Part shown: piece after piece, positions 1 to 11,053 of the stretch | Position numbering within the stretch: position 1 is the first letter of the stretch | How the letters are laid out: every line of letters starts with the position of its first letter | Assembly (NCBI GenBank): GCA_020091685.1 | Contig: CM034604.1 | Coordinates: 7,793,682-7,857,681 of the forward strand | Length of the DNA: 64,000 nt | Direction: 5' to 3' | Source: Lutjanus erythropterus | Taxonomy: Eukaryota > Chordata > Actinopteri > Lutjaniformes > Lutjanidae | Made by a program: the position numbers and the translations under genes | The notes under the pieces: generated by a model | The model's database searches: none | Told to the model about the DNA's origin: nothing | The model's input: the letters and a program-made list of their open reading frames with translations, nothing else

Positions 1-966
1 AAGAGCTCTCCATGGCATGACTCCTGGCTGATGCATCAGGTAGATTTACGTAGTCCATAGTGATCTCAGATTGCTCTGTGTGGACCAACCTCACCATGTT
101 TCACTTACTGACTGAAGAGGGATGGTGCTGATGATGAATGTACTTTCTAAGATTGACACTGATCTGTTTTCTACTTCTTCTTTTGTATGTTTCTGTTTGC
201 TGACAAAAGAGCACACTTGGAGGCTTCCTCATTTTTCCTTGTCTTAACCAACTTCTACCCGCTAAATCCTCTGATCACTGCTCCAGCTAGAACTTTTGGA
301 GACTTATATTAAAGCAGCTTTTTGTTTTTCTGTAACTATATCATGACAGTAGTACATGGAATGGATAATATGTGACTGTCACCATTAGTGGCTGTATGCC
401 TTTTGATGTAATAGAACATCCATCCATCCATCAAGAAGTAGTGTATTCAAATGGTGCCAAACACAGTTCAACAGAATTGTTCACGTGGCAGTGCCAAGTC
501 AGTACAGGCTACTGTACCTCTCTCAGACCTGCTTCTATAGCTGGGGGCAGGTGCATAAACTCTAGTAAACAGGAAAACCATGCTTACGTCATTTCCTACA
601 CATAAACTGACATTTATAAAAACAAAATCTAACGTGCACATCTCACCTATTTTAGATTTATACTGTGTCCGTTGTATTCCATGTAACTCTTGAGATATTT
701 GTCATAGGTTTGGTCACACACTAATGTAAAATGTCATAAATGTGTTACTGTTGAGCGGAAATAGTGAATGAACAAAACTGCGACTTCTCAGGAAATAAAA
801 AAAAAAAAAACTTGAAAAACCTGAACACAGTTTGTAGCTTCTATTAATACTTTTAATAGGTTAAATAGTTTTAAAGCCCACAGACAGACTGACTGGCTGT
901 CCAATAGCACTAATTTATGAAAATAAGACACAATATAGAGATTTTTGCTTTAGTGGAATGTTTTAA
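1..966. other. Non-coding, no gene recognised
   Basis: Only short chance reading frames are present. An AATAAA hexamer followed by a run of A lies near 787-811; it could be a retroposon tail or the polyadenylation site of a + strand gene lying to the left, but nothing upstream supports either choice. Confidence 0.4.
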
Positions 967-1243
967 AGGGATAGTTCACCCAAAAACGAAAATTCAGCCA
1001 TTATCTACTCACCCTCATGCCAGTCGTGGGTCAGGTTTACTTTGCTCATCTGCAAAAAATTGCTGAAGTTTCACAGGAAGACAGTGTCGCAGAATCTCCC
1101 AAACAGTGGAAGTGAATGGTGACACTTCTTTCTTGTGAAATCCCAGCAGTGTTATGTGGACTAAAAAACTAAACCCGACCTTCAATCTCTATGAGGGTGA
1201 GCAGATAATGACTGATTTTTTCATTTTTGGGTGAACTATCCAT
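967..1243. mobile_element. TTAA-flanked MITE
   Basis: The element begins AGGGATAGTTCACCC and ends with the near-perfect inverse GGGTGAACTATCC. It is flanked on both sides by TTAA (963-966 and 1244-1247), the expected target duplication for piggyBac- or Kolobok-type transposition. At about 277 bp with no coding capacity it is a non-autonomous element. The terminal sequence is one of the most common MITE ends in teleost genomes (established knowledge); the superfamily is inferred from the TTAA only. Confidence 0.8.
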
Positions 1244-1252
1244 TTAAGAGTT

Positions 1253-1253
<1 letters not shown>

Positions 1254-1298
<45 letters not shown>
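1254..1298. repeat. (AAT)n microsatellite
   Basis: About 15 near-perfect copies of a trinucleotide AAT/TAA immediately right of the MITE. Confidence 0.95.
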
Positions 1299-1661
1299 TT
1301 AAGTGCAGGAAGAAAACTTTGAAGGCAATTTACAGTATAACTACAAAGGTAAAAGGAAGATGAAAACATGTTATGTAGATTTGAATTATATAAAACTCAA
1401 CATCAAGAAAATTTAGTGAGTTATTCTTTCAGTATTTCAGCTGAAACATACTTCAGTGAGTCATATATTCTATTGTTACACAGTTGCTGCACATGACTTG
1501 TTCCTCTTTTTGTACCTCTTTTAAGTCTCTTAACCACGATGAGATGAGAGTATTAGCTCACTCTTGACAACGACACGCACCAAAAGAGGGAACACAGATT
1601 CATCAGACAACAATACAGAACTTGAGTTCTCACCAAATACTACAGTGAGGCAACCAGAGCG

Positions 1662-3664
1662 ATGCAGCAAATGGAGATATTAGATTATGTTAATGAGCAA
1701 CCAAGATGGCAGAAATACAGTGGCGATGGAAATCAAAGAGGTAACAATGCATATTATTTTACTGTATATGTACTGTTAAATAATACAAATGCAGTAAAAT
1801 GCTAACTTATAATGATAGCATGCTATTGTCAGTATGCAACACTATCATACTAAGTTTGTCTTGTTGTGTTTTGACACTGATTCCACACAAGTGTTGTCTG
1901 GTTTATTCCCACTTGTATTTTTGTAGTTTTGGGAGAACCTCAGAAATGACATACTTTTACTCAGCACATGAATTTAAAGTTGGCTCCCTTGAAAAGCAGA
2001 AATGTAAGCAAATGGATTTCATTTGTGTTTGTGTTCTCCAGCGTAACCTACAAACATTTAGCTGCCCGGCTAACTTGTTACCTATAGTGAGGTGAAGTCG
2101 TGCCCCTTCTGGTGTGTCCTGTTGGGTCTAACTTCAGAAGAAATATGAACGGTAGTCAATAGCGAGATCCCGTTTGAATTGTGACGCAAATTACACATAT
2201 GACATTTGTCAAATCAAAAGATAATTTTACAAGGCAAGAAGTTTGTGTTAGGTTTGCAGTTGTTTAGTTTTGTGTGCTCCTTTTTTAAGTGTTTTAGCCT
2301 TTCTAATAATGTTTCTTCACCGTCTGATACTTCAGCAGTTTATGACCAACTGAGACTTTCTTGACTAGCAAAATTATGTTTTAAATTGACAAACATCATA
2401 CATATGAGTCGTGGCACAATTCAAACGGGAGTATAAAATTATTTGTGTCTCATCATTGACTACAGTTCATATTTTTTGTGAAGGTACTTCACCTATCTGT
2501 AGCAACCCAGCACTGGCATAATTTCCAAGACCAAAACTTGTAGCATTTATGTAGCTAGCTACATTATGCGCAGTTACAGGTTACATTGGATTAGTTGTTT
2601 TTAAACTTTTTATGGGATGCCCTACTTCAGAAGCTGAAAAAAAGTTCATGCCCCACATTTTTTTAACTTTTAAAATATATATAATTTGTTTAATAACCTG
2701 GGGAAGATTCCCTGGGACTCTTGACTAGGTTTGCAACCTGTCCTGTATAATACAAGATTACCCCTTTCTGAATCAATTACACAGTTTGTATCTTATTTTC
2801 ATTCACACTCTACTTGAATACAGAACACTATGTTTTCTCATACTTGGAGGAACTTGTTAAAAAAATTGTGACACCTAACCATAACCCCTACACCTAACCA
2901 TAACCCTGGCCCTGACCCTGCATGTGATGCAAATTTTTGATCTGTTGAGGTCAACAGTACATTACAGCCTCACACGGCTGCTGCTGAGGACTTTTAAACT
3001 TTTATTGTTGTTATTTTACAGAGAGAAGACGCTGTCAGCTGATTTTCCTTGGCTTCGGCATCCTGTGTGTCATACAAGCCATTCTCAATGTCTCTCTGCG
3101 CCTTGCTTGTAAGTGTGGTTTTTGGCATTGTGCAACTTCATGACAGTTACATACAGAACAACACACTATTGCACATACACCCCAACTGTTGTGTAGTTTC
3201 GCATATTGCTGTCACACATCTTTCACAATTTGCTGTCAAAAAACAAACCCTGAAAATTATTTTTAAATAAACTGTGTGTTTCTGTACTGTCAGCATACTC
3301 GAGCCACTCAAACTGCAACATGACTCACTTTAGTGAGCAAAACCTGGAGGAAGTGCAAGGCTGTGAACGAAAGAGTAGTGACCAGTGCAACAGATTACAA
3401 GAAAAATTCAACTCCTTGACCCGAGACAAGAACCTGCTAGAAAACCAAAACACTGAGCTACTCAACATGTTGAGGGTTTGTGAGCCAAGGGGGAACAACC
3501 AGTGCAACAGATTACAAGAAAGATTCAATGCTTTGACCCGAGATAAAAACCTGCTTGAAAACCGAAACAATGAACTCGTCAACATGCTAAAGAAGGTGGA
3601 GGAGGAGAGGGACAGGCTGAAATTGTACCTGAGGAATGAGAAAAGCTCAGCCTTAGCCTTTTGA
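1662..3664 (+). CDS. Spliced type II membrane coiled-coil protein (3 coding exons)
   Basis: Proposed coding exons are 1662-1740, 3022-3108 and 3294-3664 (537 nt, 178 residues plus TGA). Both introns are GT-AG and phase 1, so the frame is kept at both junctions: AGAG/gtaaca to ttttacag/AGAG, and CTTGCTT/gtaagt to tactgtcag/CATAC. The protein has a cytoplasmic head of about 27 residues with a DYVNE motif (a YxN Grb2-SH2-type site), a basic RRR stop, a transmembrane helix (roughly residues 31-50, ending SLRLA), an extracellular stalk with an N-glycosylation site (NCNMT), and a coiled coil. The coiled coil has a 39-codon (117-nt) internal duplication; the CNRLQE motif occurs in both copies. The layout resembles the N-terminal half of fish CD209/C-type-lectin-like receptors, but the frame stops before any lectin domain. 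It is either a lectin-less paralogue or a truncated receptor. Splice sites are read by eye; function is unknown. Confidence 0.65.
2082..2502. mobile_element. Foldback MITE in intron 1 of the coiled-coil gene
   Basis: The left end CTATAGTGAGGTGAAGT is the inverse of the right end ACTTCACCTATCTGTAG. The inverted similarity continues inward for about 140 bp; for example the block CCCGTTTGAATTGTG near 2170 recurs inverted near 2416. The loop is short and has no coding capacity. I found no clear target duplication, so the superfamily is undetermined. Confidence 0.6.
2871..2920 (+). repeat. Degenerate telomere-like CCTAACC repeat
   Basis: About 50 bp of CCTAACCATAACCCC-type units. Such degenerate tracts are common simple repeats in fish and need not mark a fusion point. 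Confidence 0.6.
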
Positions 3665-4059
3665 CCTCAGCGTTAGTTCATCTGAATTTCATCCTCTTAT
3701 TCTGATGTAACGTAATGTCTTCACTATTTACCTACCATCTGTAATCTATCACACAAATATCTGTATATGTGATGAAGCATTTTCTGTGATGTCTTGTGCT
3801 TATTACCCTTATACTACCCATCTTGTGGTTTCTGAAATGTGGAAAGTTACAGCATATACTCTCTAAAAACACCTCCAACATCTTACGTCATTTAGAACAG
3901 CGACTACAAAAGCTCTAACCGTGTTGGTATCCGTGGCATATTTGGGACAGTTATTGCTTTGCAGTGCCTTTTCTGAGCCCAGCACCACAATCAGGGTTTT
4001 TATGCATGAAATTATGTGTTATGATTGTACTTGTTATTCTAGATATGAATATGTTTTTG
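3665..4059. other. Probable 3' UTR / intergenic
   Basis: Follows the stop of the coiled-coil gene. I see no canonical AATAAA close by and no further exon with supported splice sites. Confidence 0.35.
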
Positions 4060-4653
4060 TACCACCCCAAATCCAAAATCGTTGACATGTTTTTGATGAT
4101 TTGCAAAAACTTTTAGACCTATGTTCATTTGAACACAGTACAAAGACAAGATATTTCATATTCAATCTGATTGACTTAATTGTTTTTGTAAATATACACT
4201 CATTGTAAATTTAATGTCTGCAACATGTTCCAAAAAGACAGAAGCATGTTTACCACTGTGATACATCACCTTCTCCTTTAACAACACTCAGTCAGCGTTT
4301 TGGAACTGAGGACACCAATTGCTAAAGTTTTGAAAGAGAAATTCTTTCTCATTCTTGCTTGATATCTGACTTTCGGTGCTCAACAGTCTGGGGCAGGGGT
4401 CTGCAACCTGAGGCTCCAGTGCAAATTACCCATGATGCCATGCCATGTGTTCATTTAAAATTGGACAGCAGAAACCCTGGACTGTTGAGCACCCAAAGTC
4501 ATACATCAGGCAGGAATTAGAAAGAATTTCACCTTCAAAATTAGTGTTCTCAGTTCCCAAACACTTACTGAGCGTTGTTAAAAGAAAAGCTCATGTAACA
4601 CAGCGGTAAACATGACACCGTCCCAACTTTTTTGGAACGTGTTGCAGACATCA
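4060..4653. mobile_element. Teleost foldback DNA element with a foreign loop
   Basis: The left arm (about 4218-4393) and right arm (about 4455-4648) are inverted copies of each other. For example GACTGTTGAGCACC in the right arm matches the inverse of 4378-4391, and GGAACGTGTTGCAGAC matches the inverse of GTCTGCAACATGTTCC at 4215-4230. The outer left part (4060-4217) matches the outer arm of a very common teleost foldback family with ends resembling ACCCCAATTCC; the right outer arm is missing. The loop (about 4392-4450) carries CAGGGGTCTGCAACCTG, typical of an unrelated hAT-type end, so a second element may have inserted in the centre. Confidence 0.7.
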
Positions 4654-5950
4654 AAGTGGAGATGCATCACTTCGACACGGGGGTCAACTGGAATGAGGCC
4701 CCCTGTGGGAGCAAGCGGTGCTGGCTGTGAGAGAGATCAAAATGCCAGTAACATCAACTCAAGAACATCATATGATGTGAATGTACATATAAATTACATA
4801 ACTTAACTTTTGCTACTTTGTGTAACTTGGTGATTTGTGGCATGTGTTGTGTTTCTTTGAGGTATTTTGTGCTACACTTTGTGCTAAGTTGTATGTATCT
4901 AATGCATTATTTCTTGCCAATGATTGTTTTCAACATATTTTAATGAGAACCTCCATTTGTAGCCAACATGATATATAAATTTAATAGAAGTGACATGATA
5001 AGCTAAGAATCAATGATACAGACTATTGTTATGTAATTTAGTCCTCACTTTCCCTATGAAGTTGGTGCATGTAGAGCATTTGGAGGTAGAGGTTATGGTG
5101 TTGCGCTCAAACTGATAAAGATGTCAACTGATGTTTTCTTGCTGTAAAAATTAGATTCTATTTGTTTGTTTTGTTGGTCATATGTCCCACTGGACAAAAA
5201 AACAACCAACCAATGACAATACATGCATGTTAGAATTGTTATTCCCGATAACAAAATTAAATAAACAATTTTACACCTTAAGCCAAGACAGATTTGTACA
5301 ATGACTAAATGTGTTGATGTCCTATAACACTGCAGCCAGGTAATGAGAGGTTTACTATTTAAATAACTAATGTGTATCCATCCATTCATGACCAGGGGGC
5401 TCTAATAAAATGAGTGATTTAAAGGAGTGACCACAGGATGGCAGTGATGGACTGAGCCAGTTTCTGTGTGACACAAAGAAAAGTAGAATTATGATAAATG
5501 GCTGTGTGTTACAACCAATCTGATTATCCAAGCTGCAAACGGTAACAGAAACACTGGGAATGTGTTCCTCAAAAACAAAATTAGTGGAACTAATTAGGTC
5601 TTATATTACTGATGTGCAGAACTGATGTTAACTGAGAAGTATTGGAAATTCTAACTCATTTCCTACACAATAAACACTATTACTACCATACCGTTTTACC
5701 GAATGATCCACATATGTAAATTGGCTGTGTGAGCACCACCAGCCGGATTATCTAGGCAGTGCAGAGTGCAAACAAGATAAAAATGACTACTTATTGAAAA
5801 TAAATAGAAATCGTTTCTCAAATTGAGGCTCAGAAGATTAACTGGTTAATACCGAACGATCTGAAGTACAACCTCCAAAACAAAAAGTAGATTTTAAACG
5901 TTATGGTTACCGAGGAAAGTATTGTTTTAATTCTTGGTATATATTATTTC
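4654..5950. other. Intergenic, no gene recognised
   Basis: AT-rich with scattered stops. The stretch left of the gap does not resemble a TAAR C-terminus, so the end of the neighbouring receptor must lie inside the gap. Confidence 0.4.
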
Positions 5951-6450
5951 NNNNNNNNNNNNNNNNNNNNNNNNNNNNNNNNNNNNNNNNNNNNNNNNNN
6001 NNNNNNNNNNNNNNNNNNNNNNNNNNNNNNNNNNNNNNNNNNNNNNNNNNNNNNNNNNNNNNNNNNNNNNNNNNNNNNNNNNNNNNNNNNNNNNNNNNNN
6101 NNNNNNNNNNNNNNNNNNNNNNNNNNNNNNNNNNNNNNNNNNNNNNNNNNNNNNNNNNNNNNNNNNNNNNNNNNNNNNNNNNNNNNNNNNNNNNNNNNNN
6201 NNNNNNNNNNNNNNNNNNNNNNNNNNNNNNNNNNNNNNNNNNNNNNNNNNNNNNNNNNNNNNNNNNNNNNNNNNNNNNNNNNNNNNNNNNNNNNNNNNNN
6301 NNNNNNNNNNNNNNNNNNNNNNNNNNNNNNNNNNNNNNNNNNNNNNNNNNNNNNNNNNNNNNNNNNNNNNNNNNNNNNNNNNNNNNNNNNNNNNNNNNNN
6401 NNNNNNNNNNNNNNNNNNNNNNNNNNNNNNNNNNNNNNNNNNNNNNNNNN
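5951..6450. other. Assembly gap (500 N)
   Basis: A run of exactly 500 N, a round number that suggests a placeholder or an estimated gap. It removes the C-terminal half of the adjoining TAAR. The missing part of the two complete paralogues (about 162 codons after the PLKY motif) is about 490 nt, so a true 500-bp gap would just accommodate it. Confidence 0.95.
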
Positions 6451-6866
6451 CTGTACCTCAGAGGCTGACACACAGCATAATATCTGTCAACAGAAATAAA
6501 GCACAAGTTCCACACAGAACATGAGCACAGATAGAGATCAAAATAGCCTTGTAATGAACAAGAGCTTTCCATAGCTGGTATCATCCCATAAGACAAAATT
6601 AATACCCCAACAAGCAGGTCAGCTACAGCAAGAGAGAGGATGAGGAAGTTTGTAGGAGTGTGGAGCTGTTTGAAGTAAATGATGGAGGTTATTACAAGAA
6701 GGTTCCCACATATTATAAGAACTGATAAAGACCCAACAAAAATATATAGTAAATATGTGATGGCTGTGATGGCTGCTTTTGTGCCAGATATATTTGGTGA
6801 TAAAAAACAGAGAATTTTGTCCTTAAAAACATCATCAGACCTGTTCACAAAAAGGCTAGATTCCAT
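6451..6866 (-). CDS. Trace amine-associated receptor, C-terminal half lost in gap
   Basis: An olfactory-type TAAR, a single-exon aminergic-like G-protein-coupled receptor of the cell surface. The visible 138 codons start at ATG 6866 and cover an N-terminus with N-glycosylation sites (NRS, NIS), TM1 with GNLLV, TM2 with [11 protein letters not shown]3 and the [10 protein letters not shown] motif. The amine-anchoring aspartate D3.32 is present (17 residues before the DRY aspartate), as is C3.25. The frame runs open into the gap. The sequence is very close to the complete genes at 11054 and 14607, and the start is supported by the same MES/MET-x-x-F-x-NRSD N-terminus in all three. Whether it is intact cannot be judged. 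Confidence 0.9.
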
Positions 6867-6879
6867 GCATTAATGATAA

Positions 6880-7110
6880 TTAATTGTGAGGTAATATTTG
6901 AAATGATATGCCTTAAATCTGGAAAATTAATAGTTTCTAGTTTTCTGTAGAGAGAGATTTTCAGTTAATTTTAGTGCTCTGTGTGTTTCACACCCTGTTG
7001 ATTTAGTTTGTTCATCTCTACTGATGGGAGCTCTTGGTCTGTGTCACTGAATAGTAAATTTGGATCAATTATTCTTCAGAGCTCATTTGCATATCATGGT
7101 CACATGACCC
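6880..7110 (-). promoter_or_regulatory. Conserved TAAR upstream module, copy 1
   Basis: This stretch is nearly identical to the sequences upstream of the TAARs at 11054 and 14607 (shared landmarks: TTTCTGTAGAGAGAGATTTT, TGCTCTGTGTGTTTCACAC, GATGGGAGCTCTTGGTCTGT). In this copy 7082-7095 reads TCATTTGCATATCA, containing a perfect ATTTGCAT octamer; the other copies have TCATTAGCATATC at the same place. Octamer- or homeodomain-type sites are plausible for an olfactory receptor promoter. On the gene strand a pyrimidine tract plus CAG (6945-6955) could be a 5'-UTR intron acceptor. Conservation may only reflect recent duplication. Confidence 0.45.
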
Positions 7111-7283
7111 TCTCAAAGGGGTTCTCAATGTAGTACAATCTAACATTGCACTTTTCTGAACTTGTAGGACTCATAAGATATGGATAAAAATTAGAATCCT
7201 GAGCAACACAGGCCGAGATACTCTGACTTTTACTTCCTTAAAATGCTGGGCCATTCCCATAATTCAACTCCATCTTGGTTTAT

Positions 7284-8158
7284 TTCATTTTAGTTTATTT
7301 AAATTACAAAACGACAACTTTCAATGACATTGATCATCAACACAAAATGAAAACATGGTTACACCAGATTTCACAGGATGCTGAGATCCATCTGTAGTAC
7401 TACACACAACAGACGCAATAAATAAAATATAATTTGCATACAAAACACAATAAATTCAGCTGCCTTACATAATAAAAACACTAAGTACAAAATGAAATAC
7501 ACAACTGCTACATTTTAATGTCTCCAAGTCACCAATAATCTACATAACAGAAATGGTAAATACACACTGGGCAGTCAAAACACATCAAAAAATATACAAT
7601 AACTACCTTATTAAATGACCAGGTTGTCAATACAGATGCCTCACATAATAAAAACAGTAAGTGCTCCAAGGATCAGGGCGGTGCTGCACAAAGTTCTCAA
7701 TATCTGAAAACCTGAAGAAGTTATCAAAGCTTAACATATTATATTTCTCAAGTAGATCACAGTGATGGTGATGTTCTTGTTTCTTATCTAGAACTGTCAA
7801 AACTGTTGATTATATCATGATCTAACTGGATTTAAAGTTGGCTTCTTTGCCTGAGACCAACATCATAACAAGTTTCTGATTTGATGAAAGTTTGTAATGT
7901 TGTACTTTTGGACATGACAGGTCTTTCTAATATGTTTTTTAAAGGTCAGAGAGGTATAGATATAGATATAGATATAGATATTTGAAGGCTACATATTTTA
8001 TCAGTTGACCACTTACAGAGATTTTAGGACATTAACCTTGATTTTGTTTGTTGGAGGAGTACATGATCACTGATTTCTCTGAGTTCAGCATGAGGCAGGA
8101 TAGGCAGAGCAGCAGTCCTAGGACTGACCCTTGTGGCACTCCAAAGTGCAAGTTCCCA
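7284..8158 (-). mobile_element. LINE (L2/Rex-type) fragment inserted in TAAR 5' flank
   Basis: Alignment by eye with the flanks of the other TAARs shows about 870 extra bases between GGTTTATTTC (about 7283) and GGTCTCTTCA (about 8159). On the minus strand the right end encodes the reverse-transcriptase motif GVPQGSVLG (8117-8142), followed almost at once by LNSEKSVIMYS, which in intact elements lies much further along. The copy is therefore internally deleted as well as 5'-truncated. A short ATAGAT microsatellite lies at about 7957-7982. Confidence 0.6.
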
Positions 8159-8320
8159 GGGGTCTCTTCAGTCTGCGTCCAAATAACAGTACTTTACACT
8201 TTCCAATTGCATGATTGCATACACCAAAGTACAAGTTTGCATACATGGGATATGCCAGTTCTTCTGATTAACTTCTGTGGAGGGAAAAGCCATAGTCAGG
8301 TGGCTTTCATTATCATTGTC
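8159..8320 (-). repeat. Distal part of TAAR 5' flank block, displaced by the LINE
   Basis: Matches 12350-12520 and 15875-15990 (shared: TTGCATACACCAAAGTACAA, and the motif CATTAACTT-TGGGGAGAGAA with small changes). In the other copies it directly follows the proximal flank; here the LINE separates them. Confidence 0.65.
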
Positions 8321-9535
8321 TTGTTATTTTTGTCATTTTGTTGTCATAGAAATAGGTCAAAAGATTGTGATGTTTCTTGTGACTTCTGCGATATATGTGG
8401 CCTTGTATTTGACACATGGCTCTGCTCAGCTCACTGAAGCAGATCTGTGTCTGCCTGTGTGTGAAACAGTGTGTCTGTGTTACAACTGGTGAACCAGGTG
8501 AGATAGGACTCAAACGCACAACTAAGAAGACAGTTCTAGATTCAAAAAAGTTTATTTGCCAAAAAGAGGTTTCAGTACACAGAAAGTCAAACAAAAAGAT
8601 CAAACAAATCCAGTAAGGAAATGCAGAGACAGAGTGAGGTAACAGGAAAAACATGACCTAAGAAACTTGAGATGTGCCAGTCTGTGTTGATTGGCTATTG
8701 CTTGTGACTTCTAACCAGTCAGACAGCGCTCTGGGTGGGACATTGAACAAGACTACAGTCAGTGTTGTATGATTACACTGTTGGGCCGGACTGGGACAAA
8801 AAATCGTCCCTTGCATTTTTGACCGACCACAACCGGTTGAACATCAATCAAACACAGCCTACCAGTACACGATCCTTGTAGTCCCCTTAAATATGTGCAC
8901 TGTACTATTCCCCAAAGCCACTACAAGTCTGAGTAGTAAGTGCTATGGGAAAGTGGTTGTACCAATAGTTACTCTCTTGACTGACACCCTGTTGATCAGA
9001 GGTAACTGCTGAAAACACAATATCCATACTCATGTAGTCAGCAGCCTCTTGTTCCTCCCTTGTCTCTCTCCTCTATTGCTACCTCAGCAACCTGGCCTGA
9101 CTACACAATGACATGAAGGGAAATGATTAGTTATTGTGTGGGGTAATGACATGGTTACACATTCAGATCCAGAATTTTTCTGACATTTCTGACATGACAA
9201 TTTTTCTGCACAGGGTTGTACAAAAACACCTGGCACCTTGCCAGCCCAAAGAGTTCTTTCAACTGCTCAGCCATGCACCCAGTCCAGGTCAGCAGCTCTC
9301 CCTCCCTTCTGATCACAGCCTGAATCCAAGCCCTGCTTTCATTTCCTGAGGAATCTAAAATTATGACCAGAGGCAAAGTCCTTCTCAAACCTCCCGGGAT
9401 TCCTCTATAGACAGGTTTTGCTTTGGTGACCACTGAAGCTACATCTTGTCTGTCCTCCTGGTGACTGTCTTCTGCTTCAGGACAGCCCTGGCCCAGGAAA
9501 GCCCCAAAGGCCTTCCTTGAGTACATTTAACTAAA
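8321..9535. other. Intergenic, repeat-derived, no gene recognised
   Basis: Contains several short open frames with no recognisable domains and no conservation elsewhere in the window. The stretch 8760-8860 (GGGCCGGACTGGGACAAAA) looks like a piece of an interspersed teleost repeat. Confidence 0.35.
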
Positions 9536-10310
9536 ATTACTGGGGCCTTAGTATGACACCTGCATCATTACCTCATGTTATGGGAACTGCCGTGTTAAAA
9601 TGCTGGTATGCCTATAGCTGCCTAAATAAAATAACATTATGCATGAAGTATAACCTACAGTAACTGTTGTGAAACTGTAATGATAAAATATTAAAAAATA
9701 CAAGTATTAAGCTTTTCTCTGTTAGATACCTCCCCATGTGACCGTGTAAAAATATCCAATTTGTACATGAACAGCATAAAAATTATTGCCAGGAAAGGAT
9801 TACCAGCATATCAAGGTGGGAGAGAGGAGTGTTGCCTTACTCACAGCAAGCATTACAGATCAAGTACAGATAGTAGAAGACAGTTAGAGAGAACCACAGA
9901 GAGACTGGAAACCAGCTGTGCTCTAGCCTGTGTTCTGACACAGGCTGAGAGTGACATTCAAATATTCATTTATAAGCTGTAATGTAACCCGTTCTCTTTA
10001 GTCTCATGTGCTTCTTCCCCAGACTGACATGGAGGTTCTTGCTTACAAGCAATAAATAATAATTTAGCGTTAGAGACAAAGGCAGATATTGCGTCTGAGT
10101 ATTTAATTGCTCTTCATCTCACCCTGACTAGATGCACTTATTTTACCATCTGATGACTTCACTTCATGTTATCCTTACATGTCACACTAATCTAAATTAA
10201 TTTGTGTGAAACAAGTTGCCACATACTAATAAATCCAGAAATGATGCACAGTGAATGGGTTAGTGGGGTCAGTGTGAGCTTGAAGCACCCCAGGAACCCT
10301 GACAACAGGG
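9536..10310. repeat. Duplicated TAAR 3' flank block
   Basis: 9536-9670 matches 14096-14235 (shared: CATTACCTCATGTTATGGGA and AGCTGCCTAAATAAAAT). 10025-10310 matches 19128-19440 (shared: TTACAAGCAATAAATAAT and GAGTATTTAATTGCTCTTC). The block lies on the 3' side of the - strand TAAR at 11054. Confidence 0.75.
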
Positions 10311-11053
10311 TTACTCAACTTGTTTTACCCAACAGCCACTTTTGCAAAATGACAGGATGCCAGGGGCCAGTTAATGAACATTTGTAATAACAGAACTTTA
10401 ACATAAAATGAATAAACACTAAACAGGCCCATAACTCATCCTTTTTTGAAATTATTTTCAAATTAAATGACGTATTAACCAAACGTATTAACTAAATTAA
10501 CCTGGTGCAAGCATTGACAGATAAATCAGCTAAAGTGTACATCTATAAATATGTTATCTGCAGAGAAAAAAGTAACCCACAATCCTTTACTTGAGCTATT
10601 TTTGCACTGTGAAAACTAGAAGTTATCCTTTATAATTAGAATTACTATTATAATGTACACAGTATTGTGGACAATGTGAAACTACTTGTCAACTGATTGC
10701 AATGTTTCTAAAAATGTAGGACTTTGTAGTCATCCTGCCGTATTCAATATAATCTACAATGATGATAATTCTGCTCCTTAATTTTGTTTCCATCTGAAGT
10801 AAAAACAAATGATGAGGGCACTGACTTCAAACTAATGTAAGAGAAATATCATTTCAACATTTATTTCTCAAGTTTTATTGACAAAATAACTTAAGAGCTA
10901 CATTCATTATGTAGTATCTATGACTGAATACATACAATAAAAAATAAGGAGAACAATTAGATATGATGATCCTGTGATTATTTATAGACATTATCACTGA
11001 AATTACTGTATGTACTGTTTACGATGTATTGCTATCTGTGTACAGTGTGTGAG
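10311..11053. other. 3' flank of TAAR, no gene
   Basis: The start (10312-10380, GTTACTCAACTTG ... CCAGGGGCCAG) resembles a fragment of a common fish DNA element. A TTTATT at 10860-10865 is an AATAAA on the gene strand, about 190 nt past the stop of the next gene, and is a candidate polyadenylation signal. Confidence 0.4.

Noticed and set aside
2871-2920. Interstitial telomere or fusion scar
   Set aside because: Too short and degenerate; CCTAACC-type simple repeats are common in fish.
4654-4806. Possible fourth exon of the coiled-coil gene after GTGTTGCAG
   Set aside because: The acceptor-like sequence is the end of the foldback arm, the upstream frame already has a stop at 3662-3664, and the peptide shows no lectin motif.
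5903-6524. Long frames across the 5951-6450 gap on both strands
   Set aside because: Their length consists of N; only the TAAR frame on the minus strand has real coding support.
8048-8437. 129-codon plus-strand frame
   Set aside because: Antisense to the LINE reverse-transcriptase fragment and then running through TAAR flank sequence.
9155-9526. 123-codon minus-strand frame
   Set aside because: No domain, no conservation in the duplicated TAAR blocks, no splice or promoter support.
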